From contig NZ_LFTY01000002.1 in NCBI RefSeq assembly GCF_001078595.1, forward strand, positions 2,971,773 to 3,035,772: a stretch of DNA of 64,000 bases, given 5' to 3'. Origin of the DNA: Candidatus Rhodobacter oscarellae (lineage in GTDB: Bacteria > Pseudomonadota > Alphaproteobacteria > Rhodobacterales > Rhodobacteraceae). The position numbers and the translations under genes are program-made. Of the stretch, positions 1-8,678 are shown piece by piece. Every line of letters begins with the position of its first letter. The stretch's first letter is position 1. The notes below the pieces were generated by a model. It was not told the DNA's origin. It worked only from the letters and a program-made list of their open reading frames with translations, and did no database searches.

Positions 1-517
1 GGATGTGGTAGTCGGACAGCAGGTACGGGAAGTCCGCGTTGCCGGCCGCCAGGGTGAACTGCACCTGGTGCTCGCCCAGTTTCTTCATCTCGGTGATCGA
101 GGCGACGATCGGCTTGGCGGCGGATTTGGCGCCCTCGGCCGTGTGCATCTGCAGCGACTCGATCACGTCATCGGCGCCAAAGGGCTTGCCGTTGTGGAAG
201 GTCACGCCCTTGCGCAGGTTGAAGGTCCAGGTAATGGCGTCCGGAGAGGCCTCCCAGCTTTCGGCCAGCTCGCCGACCAGCTCGCCCGCGGCGTTCACCT
301 CGGTCAGGCAGTCAAACACCGTGCCGTGGCCCAGCATGATCATGTAGCTGTCGGAATGGGTCCGACCATCCCAGCTATCGGACGTGTTCGCGCCGGCGAT
401 GCCAAGGCGCAGTGTGCCGCCGCGCTTGGCCATGGCCGCCGCGGGAACACCAGTTGCGGCCAGAACACCGGCAGCGGCGCCGGTCTTCAGAAGTCCGCGT
501 CGTGTAAATCTTGACAT
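1..517 (-). CDS. ABC transporter solute-binding protein, family 5 (partial, N-terminal 172 residues)
   Basis: Periplasmic ligand-binding component of an oligopeptide/dipeptide/nickel-type ABC importer. The ATG at 517 follows a strong ribosome site (GGGAGGT, 523-529, 5-nt spacing). The N-terminus carries a twin-arginine signal (TRRGLLK then an Ala-rich core), so export is probably by the Tat route, as is common for this family in alphaproteobacteria. The visible part has the family features: RGGTLRLG start of the mature domain, W-E-x-SPD-x-x-x-W-TF-x-LRKGVTFHNG, and GADDV. The frame is open to the window edge, so the C-terminal two thirds are missing. It is the last gene of the leftward operon with two permeases and a fused ATPase, which is unusual because the binding protein is normally first. 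The ligand cannot be told from the sequence. Confidence 0.9.
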   Translation of the reverse strand, partial: MSRFTRRGLLKTGAAAGVLAATGVPAAAMAKRGGTLRLGIAGANTSDSWDGRTHSDSYMIMLGHGTVFDCLTEVNAAGELVGELAESWEASPDAITWTFNLRKGVTFHNGKPFGADDVIESLQMHTAEGAKSAAKPIVASITEMKKLGEHQVQFTLAAGNADFPYLLSDYHI

Positions 518-549
518 GTCTTACCTCCCAGTAAGTTCTTTGTTTGCGG

Positions 550-566
550 CAGGCCAAGCCCGCCAA
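550..566 (-). other. Intergenic stem-loop upstream of the binding-protein gene
   Basis: The transcript strand reads GGCGGGC-TTG-GCCTGCC, a 7-bp stem with one G-U pair and a 3-nt loop, in the 76-bp gap between the ATPase stop and the binding-protein ribosome site. No T-tract follows, so it is not a classical terminator. Intergenic hairpins at this position in importer operons often stabilise the binding-protein segment of the message; that role here is inference. Confidence 0.4.
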
Positions 567-593
567 GTGGTGATCAATGTTATTGCGATTCGC

Positions 594-2246
594 TTACATT
601 TTATCAACAGCCGCGTCGCCGATGTTCTCGACTCCGCGCTCAGATAGCAGATTTGTGAGCCAATCTGGGTCCATTTCGGGCACCGAGCTAAGCAATAGGT
701 CGGTATAGGCATGGTGCGGCGGCTGGAACATTTCCTCTTTCGGGCCGGCCTCGACGACGCGCCCGTCCTTCATCACCACCACCTCGTCGGCGATGGATTT
801 CACCGTGGCCAGGTCGTGTGTGATGAACATATAGGCCAGGTCCAGCTCGTCCTGCAGCTTGGCCAGGAGCTTGAGAATGCCCTCGGCCACAAGCTGATCC
901 AGCGCCGAGGTGACCTCGTCGCAGATGATGAATTGCGGCTCGGCGGCCAACGCGCGGGCGATGCCGACGCGCTGTTTCTGCCCGCCGGACAATTCGCTGG
1001 GCAGGCGGTCAATGAACTGATCTGGCTCTAGCTCGATCTCGTCCAGAAGCGCGCGCACCCGCTCGCGCTTTTTGGCGCCGGTGAGCCCCATGTAGAACTC
1101 CACCGGGCGGCCGATGATCTCGCCGATCTTCTTGCGCGGGTTCAGCGCGGTGTCGGCCATCTGGTAGATCATCTGCGCCTGGCGCAGCTGCATCTTGTTG
1201 CGCTTGCGGTAGTCCAGCGGCAGCGTCTCGCCGTTGAATTCGATATGCCCCTTCAGCGGCGGCAGCAGCCCGGTGATGCAGCGCGCGGTCGTGGACTTGC
1301 CCGAGCCGCTCTCGCCCACCACGGCCACGGTGCGGCCCGCATGGATGTCAAAGCTGACGTCATAGAGCACCGGCACCTTGCCATAGGCGGCGGTGACGTT
1401 CTTGACGCTGATGACCGGCGTGGCGTCAGTGGCGGCCACGGGCTTTTGGTCGCGCTGAAAGCTGCGCACCGCCCAAAGCGACTTGGTGTATTCCTCCTGC
1501 GGGTTCAACAGCATCGAGCGCGTGTCGCTCTCTTCCACCTCGTCGCCCTTCAGCAGGACCTTAATCCGGTCGGCCATCTGGGCCACCACGGCCAGGTCAT
1601 GGGTGATGTAGATCGCGGCGGTGTCGAACTGCTCGACGATGTCGCGGATCGAGGCCAGGACCTCGATCTGCGTGGTCACGTCCAGCGCGGTGGTCGGCTC
1701 GTCAAAGATGATCAGGTCGGGGCGGCAGGCCATGGCCATGGCCGTCATCGCACGCTGCAGCTGCCCGCCAGAGACCTGGTGCGGATAGCGGAACCCGATC
1801 TCGTCGGGGTTGGGCAGGCGCAGCCGGTCATAAAGCTCGATACCATCGGCCTGGCTGTCGCTGCGCGAGCTGACGCCGTGCTGCACCGGAGCCTCGGTGT
1901 GCTGGTCGATCAGCTTATGCGCGGGGTTAAAAGACGCCGCCGCGGACTGCGCCACATAGGCGATGCGCTTGCCCAAAAGCTCGCGCTTCACCGCGGCAGA
2001 GGCGTTGACCAGGTCGATCCCGTCGAACTTGACGTCGCCCGAACTGATCCGCACCCCGTCGCGGGTAAAGCCCATCGCGGCCAGGCCCAGCGTGGATTTA
2101 CCCGCGCCGCTTTCCCCGATCAGCCCCAGCACCTCGCCGCGCTTGAGCGTCATCGAGGCGCCGTTGATGATCGGGTTCCAGGTCTCGTCCGAGCGGCCCT
2201 CGATCCAGAGATCTTTGATTTCTACAAGGACGTCACTGTCGCTCAT
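594..2246 (-). CDS. Peptide-type ABC importer ATPase, fused DppD–DppF-like double domain
   Basis: A single 550-residue protein with two complete nucleotide-binding domains that energises the permeases encoded upstream. Domain 1 (about 1-260) has Walker A GESGAGKST at 44-52, signature SGGQ at 159-162 and Walker B DEP at 182-184. Domain 2 (about 277-540) has Walker A GESGSGKST at 311-319, SGGQ at 420-423 and a Walker B reading CDEVTSALD at 442-450, with Val where most relatives have Pro. Each half looks like DppD or DppF; the fused form is common in alphaproteobacteria. A GGAG ribosome site precedes the ATG at 2246. A 115-bp spacer separates it from the upstream permease, in which I see no further gene. 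Confidence 0.93.
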   Translation of the reverse strand: MSDSDVLVEIKDLWIEGRSDETWNPIINGASMTLKRGEVLGLIGESGAGKSTLGLAAMGFTRDGVRISSGDVKFDGIDLVNASAAVKRELLGKRIAYVAQSAAASFNPAHKLIDQHTEAPVQHGVSSRSDSQADGIELYDRLRLPNPDEIGFRYPHQVSGGQLQRAMTAMAMACRPDLIIFDEPTTALDVTTQIEVLASIRDIVEQFDTAAIYITHDLAVVAQMADRIKVLLKGDEVEESDTRSMLLNPQEEYTKSLWAVRSFQRDQKPVAATDATPVISVKNVTAAYGKVPVLYDVSFDIHAGRTVAVVGESGSGKSTTARCITGLLPPLKGHIEFNGETLPLDYRKRNKMQLRQAQMIYQMADTALNPRKKIGEIIGRPVEFYMGLTGAKKRERVRALLDEIELEPDQFIDRLPSELSGGQKQRVGIARALAAEPQFIICDEVTSALDQLVAEGILKLLAKLQDELDLAYMFITHDLATVKSIADEVVVMKDGRVVEAGPKEEMFQPPHHAYTDLLLSSVPEMDPDWLTNLLSERGVENIGDAAVDKM

Positions 2247-2361
2247 CGGTCACTCCACAGTTCGGTGCCGCAGTCATTTCTCAACGCTTTACCGAATGTT
2301 ATCCGAATCGCCTTACCATAAAGGGCGGTAGGGAGAGGGCTATTTTGGATCGGCGCCTTCA

Positions 2362-3561
2362 TCATTCCTTAAGACCTGACGACTTGTGAAGCATCCAATC
2401 CACCACGAAATTCACCGCCACTGTCAGCAGCGCGATGGCGCCCGCCGCCAGCAGAGGCGCGGTGGCCACAAGCGGCGCGAAGGCGGCGAAGTTGATGAAC
2501 TGCGCCAGGTCGCGCACCATGGTGCCCCAGTCCGCCAGCGGCGGCTGGATGCCCACGCCGAGGAAGCTCAGCGAGGCGATGGTCAGGAACACAAAGCAGA
2601 ACCGCAGCCCGAACTCGGCCAGCAAGGGCGCGGTCGCATTGGGCAGGATCTCTCGGAAAATCAGATAGCTCAGACCCTCTCCGCGCAGCTTGGCGGCCTC
2701 GATGTAATCCATCACAACGATGTTCATCGCCACGGCGCGCGCCAGTCGGAACACCCGCGTGCTGTCGATCACCGCGATGATCAGCACCATGAACACGGTC
2801 AGCGGGATGCCCAGCGTGGGCGCCCAGACCGACGCGATGGTCATGAGCAAGAGCGCAAAGATCAGCGCCGGGATCGCCATCAGCACATCCACCAGGCGCG
2901 ACAGGATCTGGTCCAGCCAGCCGCCCAGCGTCGCCGCCAGGAACCCAAGCGAGCCGCCCAGAAAGAACGCCAGGCAGGTCGTCGCAAAGGCGATCCCCAC
3001 CGTGTTCTGCGCGCCATAGATCAGCCGGCTATAGATGTCGCGGCCGATCTGGTCCGTGCCCAACGGGAAGTCCGGGTTGCCGCCCATCGCGGGGTTGCCA
3101 CCTGGCACGACATTGGCCTGGGCAAAGATCTCTTCCTGGCCATGCGGCGCGATGATGCCCGCGAAGATCGCCAGCACCGTGTAGATCAGAATGACCAAGA
3201 GGCCGAAGCTCGCCGTAAGCGGCATCGACCGGAACAGCTTGCGCGACCCCTCGGTGCCCACAAAACTGCCCAGAAACTTGAACGCCAAGGCCGCCGCCGC
3301 GGAGATCAAAAAGAAGTTCATCGCCCAACGGAAGAACATCACCGAGGCCCGCGGGGCGCCGTTCAGCTCTGCCGGTTGGAAGTAGAACCACACGAAGAAC
3401 ACCAACAAGACCGCGGCCAGCACATAGCCAAAGGCCACCCCGAACGGCATGTCGCGAAAGAACGGCTTGTTGCCCGTTGCCTGCTGCCCCGCCATGCGGA
3501 AGGCCCAGGCCGCGGCGCCAATGACGACGGCGCCCAATATGATCCATAGCCACCAGGTCAT
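2362..3561 (-). CDS. Peptide-type ABC importer permease, DppC-like with membrane N-terminal extension
   Basis: Inner-membrane subunit of a binding-protein-dependent importer. The C-terminal 290 residues look like DppC/OppC: a first helix near residues 118-138, a long periplasmic loop with GTDQIGRDIYSRLIYG, and the cytoplasmic EAA loop (KLRGEGLSYLIFREILPN) that docks on the ATPase. At 399 residues it is about 100 longer than typical DppC. The extra N-terminus holds about three more hydrophobic segments (near 5-23, 45-64 and 80-100). The ATG overlaps the stop of the partner permease by 4 bp, so the two are translationally coupled. Confidence 0.92.
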   Translation of the reverse strand: MTWWLWIILGAVVIGAAAWAFRMAGQQATGNKPFFRDMPFGVAFGYVLAAVLLVFFVWFYFQPAELNGAPRASVMFFRWAMNFFLISAAAALAFKFLGSFVGTEGSRKLFRSMPLTASFGLLVILIYTVLAIFAGIIAPHGQEEIFAQANVVPGGNPAMGGNPDFPLGTDQIGRDIYSRLIYGAQNTVGIAFATTCLAFFLGGSLGFLAATLGGWLDQILSRLVDVLMAIPALIFALLLMTIASVWAPTLGIPLTVFMVLIIAVIDSTRVFRLARAVAMNIVVMDYIEAAKLRGEGLSYLIFREILPNATAPLLAEFGLRFCFVFLTIASLSFLGVGIQPPLADWGTMVRDLAQFINFAAFAPLVATAPLLAAGAIALLTVAVNFVVDWMLHKSSGLKE

Positions 3562-4547
3562 TTTGGATGCCTCAGTCTTGGGTTCGACAGGATCGAAAGC
3601 ACGTCCGCCGTGAGATTCAGAAGGATATAGGCCGCCGCGAAGATCAGGCAGCAGGCCTGCACCACGGGGATGTCGCGGATCTTGACGCTATCCACAAAGA
3701 GCTGCCCGATGCCCGGGTAGACGAACACCACCTCGACCACGACCACGCCGGTGATCAGGTAGGCCAGGTTCAGCGCGATCACGTTGATGATCGGCGCCAG
3801 CGCGTTGGGCAGCGCGTGCACCACGATGACCCGCATCGGCGAGATGCCCTTGAGCCGCGCCATCTCGATATAGGGGCTCGCGAGCAAGTTGATGATCGCC
3901 GCGCGGGTCATGCGCATCATATGCGCCGTCACCACCAGCGTCAGCGTCAGCGCGGGCAGCATGGTCTTCTCCAGCCGCTCGCCAAAGCCCATGCCCTCGA
4001 AGATGTTCGACAGCGATGGGAAGACCGGGTTCAGCACGGCCAGGAACAGGATCAGGATGTAGGCCAGGAAGAATTCCGGCGATGAGATTGAGGTCAGCGT
4101 GGTGATGTTCGTCGCGCGGTCGAAGACCGAGTTGCGGTAGAGCGCCGCCAGGACCCCGAGGATCACCGCGAAGGGCACCGCAATCGCCGCGGTCACACCC
4201 GCCAGGAACATCGTGTTCATGAACCGGGGCGCGATCTGCTCTAGCACGCCCTTAAGCTGCGTGCCGCCCATGTTGGAGGCAAAGTTCATCTGCGCGAAGC
4301 TGACGCCCAGATCGCCGGTCAACATGCCGCCCAGCCAGGTGAAGTATCGGTAGAAATAGGGCTGATCGAGGCCGAGGTCCTTACGGATCGCAGCGACCGC
4401 CTCGTCTGTCGCGCCCTGTCCAAGCACCGCCTGGGCGAAGTCGCCCGGTAGCGCGTTCACAGCGATGAAGATCACCAGAGAAACTACGATCAACGTCACC
4501 AAACCGAGCAATAACCGTTGCCCGATAATTCGGAGTACAGAATTCAA
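3558..4547 (-). CDS. Peptide-type ABC importer permease, DppB-like
   Basis: First gene of the leftward importer operon, 329 residues, of normal DppB length. It starts with RIIGQRLLLGLVTLIVVSLV (first helix), then the typical NALPGDFA motif, DLGLDQP, and the EAA loop (MARLKGISPMRVIVVHALPN). About six membrane helices can be seen. The only usable start in frame is TTG at 4547, behind a purine run; an upstream in-frame stop excludes a longer form. Together with the next gene it forms the heteromeric transmembrane channel. The substrate is most likely a peptide or other small solute, but is not defined by sequence. Confidence 0.92.
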   Translation of the reverse strand: MNSVLRIIGQRLLLGLVTLIVVSLVIFIAVNALPGDFAQAVLGQGATDEAVAAIRKDLGLDQPYFYRYFTWLGGMLTGDLGVSFAQMNFASNMGGTQLKGVLEQIAPRFMNTMFLAGVTAAIAVPFAVILGVLAALYRNSVFDRATNITTLTSISSPEFFLAYILILFLAVLNPVFPSLSNIFEGMGFGERLEKTMLPALTLTLVVTAHMMRMTRAAIINLLASPYIEMARLKGISPMRVIVVHALPNALAPIINVIALNLAYLITGVVVVEVVFVYPGIGQLFVDSVKIRDIPVVQACCLIFAAAYILLNLTADVLSILSNPRLRHPK

Positions 4548-4586
4548 ACCGTGGAGCCCCCCGCGTCACTACCCATCTGCATCAAA

Positions 4587-4614
4587 AAACTACCTGCCTC
4601 AGGGCACATGTAAA
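4587..4614 (-). promoter_or_regulatory. Possible promoter of the ABC importer operon
   Basis: On the transcript strand TTTACA (4609-4614) and TAGTTT (4587-4592) are separated by 16 bp, about 40 bp upstream of the TTG start of the first permease gene. The -10 match is only moderate. The rest of the 147-bp gap to the iminopeptidase stop shows no other feature. Confidence 0.3.
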
Positions 4615-4694
4615 GCGTTGAGATTGGTTGGACTCCTTTTTATGGGCGCGCTGGACGTAAACGCACGATAATCTGGCACTATCAGCTCGCGCGT

Positions 4695-5693
4695 TTAGGA
4701 TTTGGCCAGCGCCTTGATCGCAGGCTCGCGCGCGATGCGCTGCATCGTGCGGATAAGCTCGGCGCTGATGCCCGCCTCGGACAGCGCGTGCCCGGCCTTG
4801 CCCACCATGCGCAGATCCGATCCGGGCCAGGCCTTGTGCAGCCGATACGCCGAGACGGGCGGGCAGATCATGTCATAGCGGCCCTGCACGATGGTGCCGC
4901 GGATGCCCTTTAGGCGGTCCACCTGCTTTAGAATCTGCCCATCTTCTTCAAGGAAAGCCCTGTTTGTGAAGTAGTGGTTCTCGATCCGCGCAAAGGCACG
5001 GGCGTAGTCGGCGGGGCTCTCGCCGCTGGGGCCCTCGTTTTCTATGCTGGCCAGCGTGTTCTCCCAGCTGGCCCAGGCCCGGGCGAACCGCGTCTCAAGC
5101 ATCAGATCGTCGGAAAAAAGCCGCTTGTGATAGGCCGCGATCATGTCGCCGTGCTCTTCCTCGGGGATCAGGCCCGAAAAGCGCGCCCACATATCGGGCC
5201 AGAACTGCCCGGCCCCTCCGCCGTAGAACCAATCCAGCTCGGCCTGTGTCGCCAGGAACACACCGCGCAGGATCAGATAGGCGGCGCGGTCGGGATGCGT
5301 CTCGGCGTAAACCAGCGCCAGCGTGGCGCCCCAAGACCCGCCAAAGACGCACCATTGCTCGATGTCCAGCGCCTCGCGGATCGCCTCGATGTCGCGGACC
5401 AGGTGCCAGGTCGTGTTCGCCTCGACGCTGGCATGGGGCCGCGAGCGCCCGCAGCCGCGCTGATCGAACAGCACGATGCGATAGACAGAAGGGTCAAAGT
5501 AGCGCCGCATCGCCGGGCTGCAGCCGCCGCCGGGCCCGCCATGCAGCACGACCACCGGGATGCCGTCGCGGTTGCCGCATTGCTCGACATAAATGCGGTG
5601 CCCGTCGCCGACCTCCATAACCCGCTGATCGAACGGGTCGATGGGCGGGTGCAGGTAGGGTGCGCTGTTTCGTCTATCTGCCGACTTGTCCAT
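4695..5693 (-). CDS. pip: Proline iminopeptidase (alpha/beta hydrolase, peptidase S33)
   Basis: Cytosolic serine peptidase that removes N-terminal proline from peptides. With the ATG at 5693 it has 332 residues, the usual size. It shows the oxyanion-hole motif HGGPGG near residues 51-56, DQRGCGRS, the nucleophile elbow [10 protein letters not shown] (Ser near 120), the acid in GRYDMICPP and the catalytic His in [11 protein letters not shown] longer frame reaching 5729 exists, but its first 12 residues are not family-like and run into the 5' region of ubiG. The gene is divergent from ubiG with about 70 bp between starts. It follows the peptide importer on the same strand, which would suit use of imported peptides. 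Confidence 0.94.
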   Translation of the reverse strand: MDKSADRRNSAPYLHPPIDPFDQRVMEVGDGHRIYVEQCGNRDGIPVVVLHGGPGGGCSPAMRRYFDPSVYRIVLFDQRGCGRSRPHASVEANTTWHLVRDIEAIREALDIEQWCVFGGSWGATLALVYAETHPDRAAYLILRGVFLATQAELDWFYGGGAGQFWPDMWARFSGLIPEEEHGDMIAAYHKRLFSDDLMLETRFARAWASWENTLASIENEGPSGESPADYARAFARIENHYFTNRAFLEEDGQILKQVDRLKGIRGTIVQGRYDMICPPVSAYRLHKAWPGSDLRMVGKAGHALSEAGISAELIRTMQRIAREPAIKALAKS

Positions 5694-5761
5694 ATCTGCC
5701 CTATATAGTGCCCAGGCCGTCCCTGCCATGGGGGGCGCATGAAAATCCGCGAGGCGCCGAT

Positions 5762-6502
5762 ATGCAAAGCACGATTGACCCCGCCGAGGTCGCCAAATTC
5801 GAGGCCATGGCCGCCGAGTGGTGGGACCCCGACGGCAAGTTCAAGCCGCTTCATATGCTGAATCCCTGCCGGTTGGACTACATTACCGCTCAGATCGCCT
5901 CCGAGTTCGACCGCGACCTGACCAAGCGCGGGGCTTTCGAGGGGCTGCGGATCCTGGACATCGGCTGTGGCGGCGGGCTGTTGTCAGAGCCCATGGCGCG
6001 GCTGGGCGCCACGGTCGTGGGCGCCGACGCCGCCGCGGGCAACATCCCCGTGGCCCAGGTCCATGCCGAGCAGATGGGGCTAAAGATCGATTACCGCCAC
6101 ACCAGCGCCGAGGCGCTGGCCGCCGATGGCGAGCAATTCGACGCCATCCTGAACATGGAAGTGGTCGAGCACGTGGCCGACCCGCTGGGGTTCCTGACCG
6201 CCTGCCAGCAGCTTCTAAAGCCCGGCGGGATCATGACCTGCTCGACCCTGAACCGGAACCCCAAGAGCTTTCTGATGGCCATCATCGGCGCCGAGCACGT
6301 GATGCGCTGGCTGCCCAAGGGCACGCATGATTGGTCCAAATTCATCACCCCGGACGAGCTTTTCGACCTGCTGCGCCAGGCCGGGCTGGACCCGGTGGAC
6401 CGCAAGGGGTTCGTGTTCAACCCGCTGGGCTGGTCCTGGTCGATCTCGGACCGCGATTTGTCGGTGAACTACGTGACCGCGAGTGTTAAGCCGGGCGCAT
6501 GA
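5762..6502 (+). CDS. ubiG: Ubiquinone biosynthesis O-methyltransferase
   Basis: SAM-dependent methyltransferase that makes both O-methylations of the ubiquinone ring. 246 residues. It has the N-terminal family signature ([23 protein letters not shown]), motif [10 protein letters not shown] at 64-72, the acidic end of strand 2 (VVGADAA), [11 protein letters not shown], and the late motif [11 protein letters not shown] typical of UbiG. The ATG at 5762 is chosen because the homology begins right after it; the frame is open further upstream but that part is not family-like. The stop overlaps the next ATG (ATGA, 6499-6502), so the downstream acetyltransferase is translationally coupled. Confidence 0.96.
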   Translation: MQSTIDPAEVAKFEAMAAEWWDPDGKFKPLHMLNPCRLDYITAQIASEFDRDLTKRGAFEGLRILDIGCGGGLLSEPMARLGATVVGADAAAGNIPVAQVHAEQMGLKIDYRHTSAEALAADGEQFDAILNMEVVEHVADPLGFLTACQQLLKPGGIMTCSTLNRNPKSFLMAIIGAEHVMRWLPKGTHDWSKFITPDELFDLLRQAGLDPVDRKGFVFNPLGWSWSISDRDLSVNYVTASVKPGA

Positions 6503-7260
6503 ACATCCAAAAGGATCTTGACGCGCTTGGCGTAAAAGACGGGGACGCCCTCTTTGTGCATGCCGGGATTAAGGGGCTGGGCGCGGGCCCTGATGATATC
6601 ATTCAGGCGCTTCTTGCCGCTGTCGGTGACGCGGGCCTGGTCGCCATGCCTGGTTTCAGCACCGATGCCTATTTTCCGGCACACCTAAGTCGCGAAGCGA
6701 TGACCGCCGCAGAGATCGCAAAGGCCGAGGCCGACGTGCCCGGGTTTGACCCCAAGACCAGCCCCACGGACGGCATGGGTGTGCTGGCAGAGCGGTTCCG
6801 TACCTGGCCCGGCACGCTGCGATCTGGCCACCCCACGATCTCGGTCTGCGCGCATGGCGCCGGAGCCGAGCAGGTCGTCGCGCAGCATCCCTTGGATTGG
6901 GCCTGCGGGCCGGACACGCCCTTTGGTGCGTTTCTGAGGCGCCCGAACGCCAAAGTGCTGCTGATCAATGTGGGCTGGAACCGCTGCTCCTTGCTGCACA
7001 CCGCTGAAACGCTGGCCGATCCGCGGCGCGTGAAGACGCGGCGTGTGAAGCACGAAGGCAAATGGGTCGAATCCCCAGAGGTCGCGGATGATTTGGGGCG
7101 GCTGTTCCCGTCGGTTGGGGCCGCGTTCGAGGACACCGGTGCAGTGCGGACGGGTCCGGTCGGCAAGGCCGAGGCGCGGCTGTGCAGCGCGCCAGACCTA
7201 GTGGACTTCGGTTCGGAATGGATCAGCGCGGCCAATGAGGCCAGCGGGGACCGGGCTTAG
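6499..7260 (+). CDS. AAC(3)-family N-acetyltransferase
   Basis: Member of the antibiotic_NAT family (aminoglycoside 3-N-acetyltransferase / YokD fold), which transfers acetyl from acetyl-CoA to an amine. 253 residues. Visible family marks are [13 protein letters not shown] near the N-terminus, the region [26 protein letters not shown], and the strand-loop [17 protein letters not shown] with the conserved Thr/Ser-x-x-His-x-x-Glu arrangement. It is coupled to ubiG by a 4-bp overlap, which suggests a chromosomal housekeeping role rather than acquired resistance. The real substrate is unknown, and resistance should not be assumed. Confidence 0.85.
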   Translation: MNIQKDLDALGVKDGDALFVHAGIKGLGAGPDDIIQALLAAVGDAGLVAMPGFSTDAYFPAHLSREAMTAAEIAKAEADVPGFDPKTSPTDGMGVLAERFRTWPGTLRSGHPTISVCAHGAGAEQVVAQHPLDWACGPDTPFGAFLRRPNAKVLLINVGWNRCSLLHTAETLADPRRVKTRRVKHEGKWVESPEVADDLGRLFPSVGAAFEDTGAVRTGPVGKAEARLCSAPDLVDFGSEWISAANEASGDRA

Positions 7261-7324
7261 GTCGCCGCCTTCGGGAAAAAACCGCAGCCGAGGTGATTCT
7301 GTTAGCGAAATCTTGGTGATTCGG

Positions 7325-7386
7325 CCCGGATCATAGATCCGGGTGGGAGCGGCCGCTCGTAACCGGAGGTTACCCACCCAGTTTTA
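7325..7386 (+). other. GGGTGGG/CCCACCC structured 3' element, copy 1
   Basis: Downstream of the AAC(3)-like gene. The outer stem GGGTGGG (7341-7347) pairs with CCCACCC (7373-7379) and is followed by AGTTTTA. Inside are two arms: the perfect palindrome GAGCGGCCGCTC (7347-7358) and TAACC-GGA-GGTTA (7360-7372). Upstream, CCCGGATC-ATA-GATCCGGG (7325-7343) forms an 8-bp hairpin that shares GGG 7341-7343 with the outer stem, so the two folds are mutually exclusive. A related element lies at 32503-32545 on the other strand. The remaining part of the 198-bp gap shows only a small AGATTTCGTTGAAATCT hairpin near 7406-7422. The simplest role is a terminator or 3'-end stabiliser. Confidence 0.6.
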
Positions 7387-7458
7387 GGTTTCAGCCTACG
7401 CATTAAGATTTCGTTGAAATCTCCATAGCGCGCGAATGTGCCGCGGCCCGGTTTGCGG

Positions 7459-8238
7459 CTAATAGGCGGGCTTTAGCAGGCTCACCAGGGTCTCTTTTAG
7501 AACGAACCCCGCGCGGCGATAGATGCGCCCAGCGGGCGAGCCTGTTTCGGCGACGATCACCAAAATGCAGCCGGGCAGCTGCGCACGGGCAAAGGCGCTG
7601 ACCTTAGCGAGCAGAGCCGCGCATATGCCCCGGCCTCGGTGACTTTTGCGCGTCTCCACCGATTGGAACCGGGCGAGCCCATCGCCCCAAAATATGCCCA
7701 TATCCGCGACCAGAAGGTCGCTCTCATAGACCCCGAACCAGGCCGCGCGACCCTGCTCGCAAGCCTGACGGACCTGCGCGAACTTCGCCTCTAGGTAGGG
7801 CAAGTGGCGCGGACTATCATGGCCCTGCTCCACCCCGGTTTCGCATTGGAGCGAGACTAACCCGGCCCAATCTGTATCCGAGTCTATCCTCCGAAACGTC
7901 AGACCAGGGGGAAGCTCTGGCCCCACGATGCCGCCATTCGCGGCCAGGATATCCGTGTGGTCCAGGGTCATGCCCGCCAGGCCTAGCATCGCTTCGGGCG
8001 GGTCCTCGCCCGGCGTGTCGAAACTGATCACGATATGCTCTGCCTCGGGGAAGGCCGTCGCGAAGGCGTGCAGCATCGCATCAGAATCGCGCGGATGGGC
8101 GCGGTAGATCAGCTGATTTCCATACCAAAAGCTCGGCTCGGCGGGCGTGCGCTGCACGATGAAACCGCCCTTGTCCTCAAACGTGCTGCGCCCCGCCATC
8201 ACCAGCGCCTCGGACCGCAGCCCTAGCGAGCGGAACAT
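7459..8238 (-). CDS. GNAT-family N-acetyltransferase
   Basis: About 260 residues. The C-terminal half is a GNAT domain with the acetyl-CoA pyrophosphate loop in motif A (SVETRKSHRGRGICAALL), preceded by WFGVYESDLLVADMGIFW and followed by VIVAETGSPAGRIYRRAGF. The N-terminal 110 residues do not match anything I recognise and may be a degenerate second GNAT lobe. The ATG at 8238 overlaps the stop of the marR-like gene (TGATG); a GTG one codon upstream (8241) is equally possible. Coupling to the regulator suggests one transcript, perhaps with the MarR protein controlling it. The substrate is unknown. Confidence 0.85.
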   Translation of the reverse strand: MFRSLGLRSEALVMAGRSTFEDKGGFIVQRTPAEPSFWYGNQLIYRAHPRDSDAMLHAFATAFPEAEHIVISFDTPGEDPPEAMLGLAGMTLDHTDILAANGGIVGPELPPGLTFRRIDSDTDWAGLVSLQCETGVEQGHDSPRHLPYLEAKFAQVRQACEQGRAAWFGVYESDLLVADMGIFWGDGLARFQSVETRKSHRGRGICAALLAKVSAFARAQLPGCILVIVAETGSPAGRIYRRAGFVLKETLVSLLKPAY

Positions 8239-8678
8239 CACGTGCCTCCGAGCCGCGTGCGGACCTCGCGCAGCACCGGTAACGCAGCGCGCACCTTATC
8301 CGAGCCGATTGCCGCCACGACCTCGGCCACGATCGGCGCGATCACTTGGAACGCGGTCTCGCAGGCCTGCCGCCCCGAGGGGCTGATCGCCACGAATTTG
8401 CGCCGCGCGTCGTCCCAATCGGGCCGGATGTGGACATGCCCCGCGCGCTCGAGTTTCGCCAGGGTGTTGGTCATCGCCCCGCGGGTGACGTGGAATACAT
8501 CGGCCAGTTGCCCCGGGCTTTTCTCGCCATTCGTGCGCGCCAGGTGGTTCAACACCGAAAAGTGGCTAAGTTCCATGCCCTTGGGCAACGCCTTGCTCAG
8601 CCGATTGCGCGCAAGCTGATCGGCCATGAAGATCTCGCTGAAAAGCGCGACCGATAGGTTGTCGTTCTGTTCGCTCAT
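8238..8678 (-). CDS. MarR-family transcriptional regulator
   Basis: Winged-helix repressor of 146 residues, the usual MarR length. It has the dimerisation N-terminus, the recognition helix segment QLADVFHVTRGAMTNTLAKLERAG, and the wing HIRPDWDDARRKFVAISPSG with the conserved Asp-x-Arg. It starts immediately after the stop of the nitrilase-family gene (0-nt gap at 8678/8679) and overlaps the acetyltransferase gene downstream, so it sits mid-operon. The ligand and operator cannot be read here. Confidence 0.92.
   Translation of the reverse strand: MSEQNDNLSVALFSEIFMADQLARNRLSKALPKGMELSHFSVLNHLARTNGEKSPGQLADVFHVTRGAMTNTLAKLERAGHVHIRPDWDDARRKFVAISPSGRQACETAFQVIAPIVAEVVAAIGSDKVRAALPVLREVRTRLGGT

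Noticed and set aside
1245-2321. Long open frame (358 codons) on the plus strand antisense to the fused ATPase
   Set aside because: Composition is Arg/His/Gly/Asp-rich as expected from the complement of GC-rich codons; it has no recognisable domain and lies fully opposite a clear ABC ATPase.
2386-3549. 387-codon plus-strand frame opposite the DppC-like gene
   Set aside because: Extreme His/Arg/Gln content and no motif; it is the antisense shadow of a well-defined permease.
6499-7260. AAC(3)-like gene as an acquired aminoglycoside-resistance determinant
   Set aside because: It is coupled by 4 bp to ubiG, has the same base composition as its neighbours and no mobile-element context; a housekeeping member of the family is more likely.
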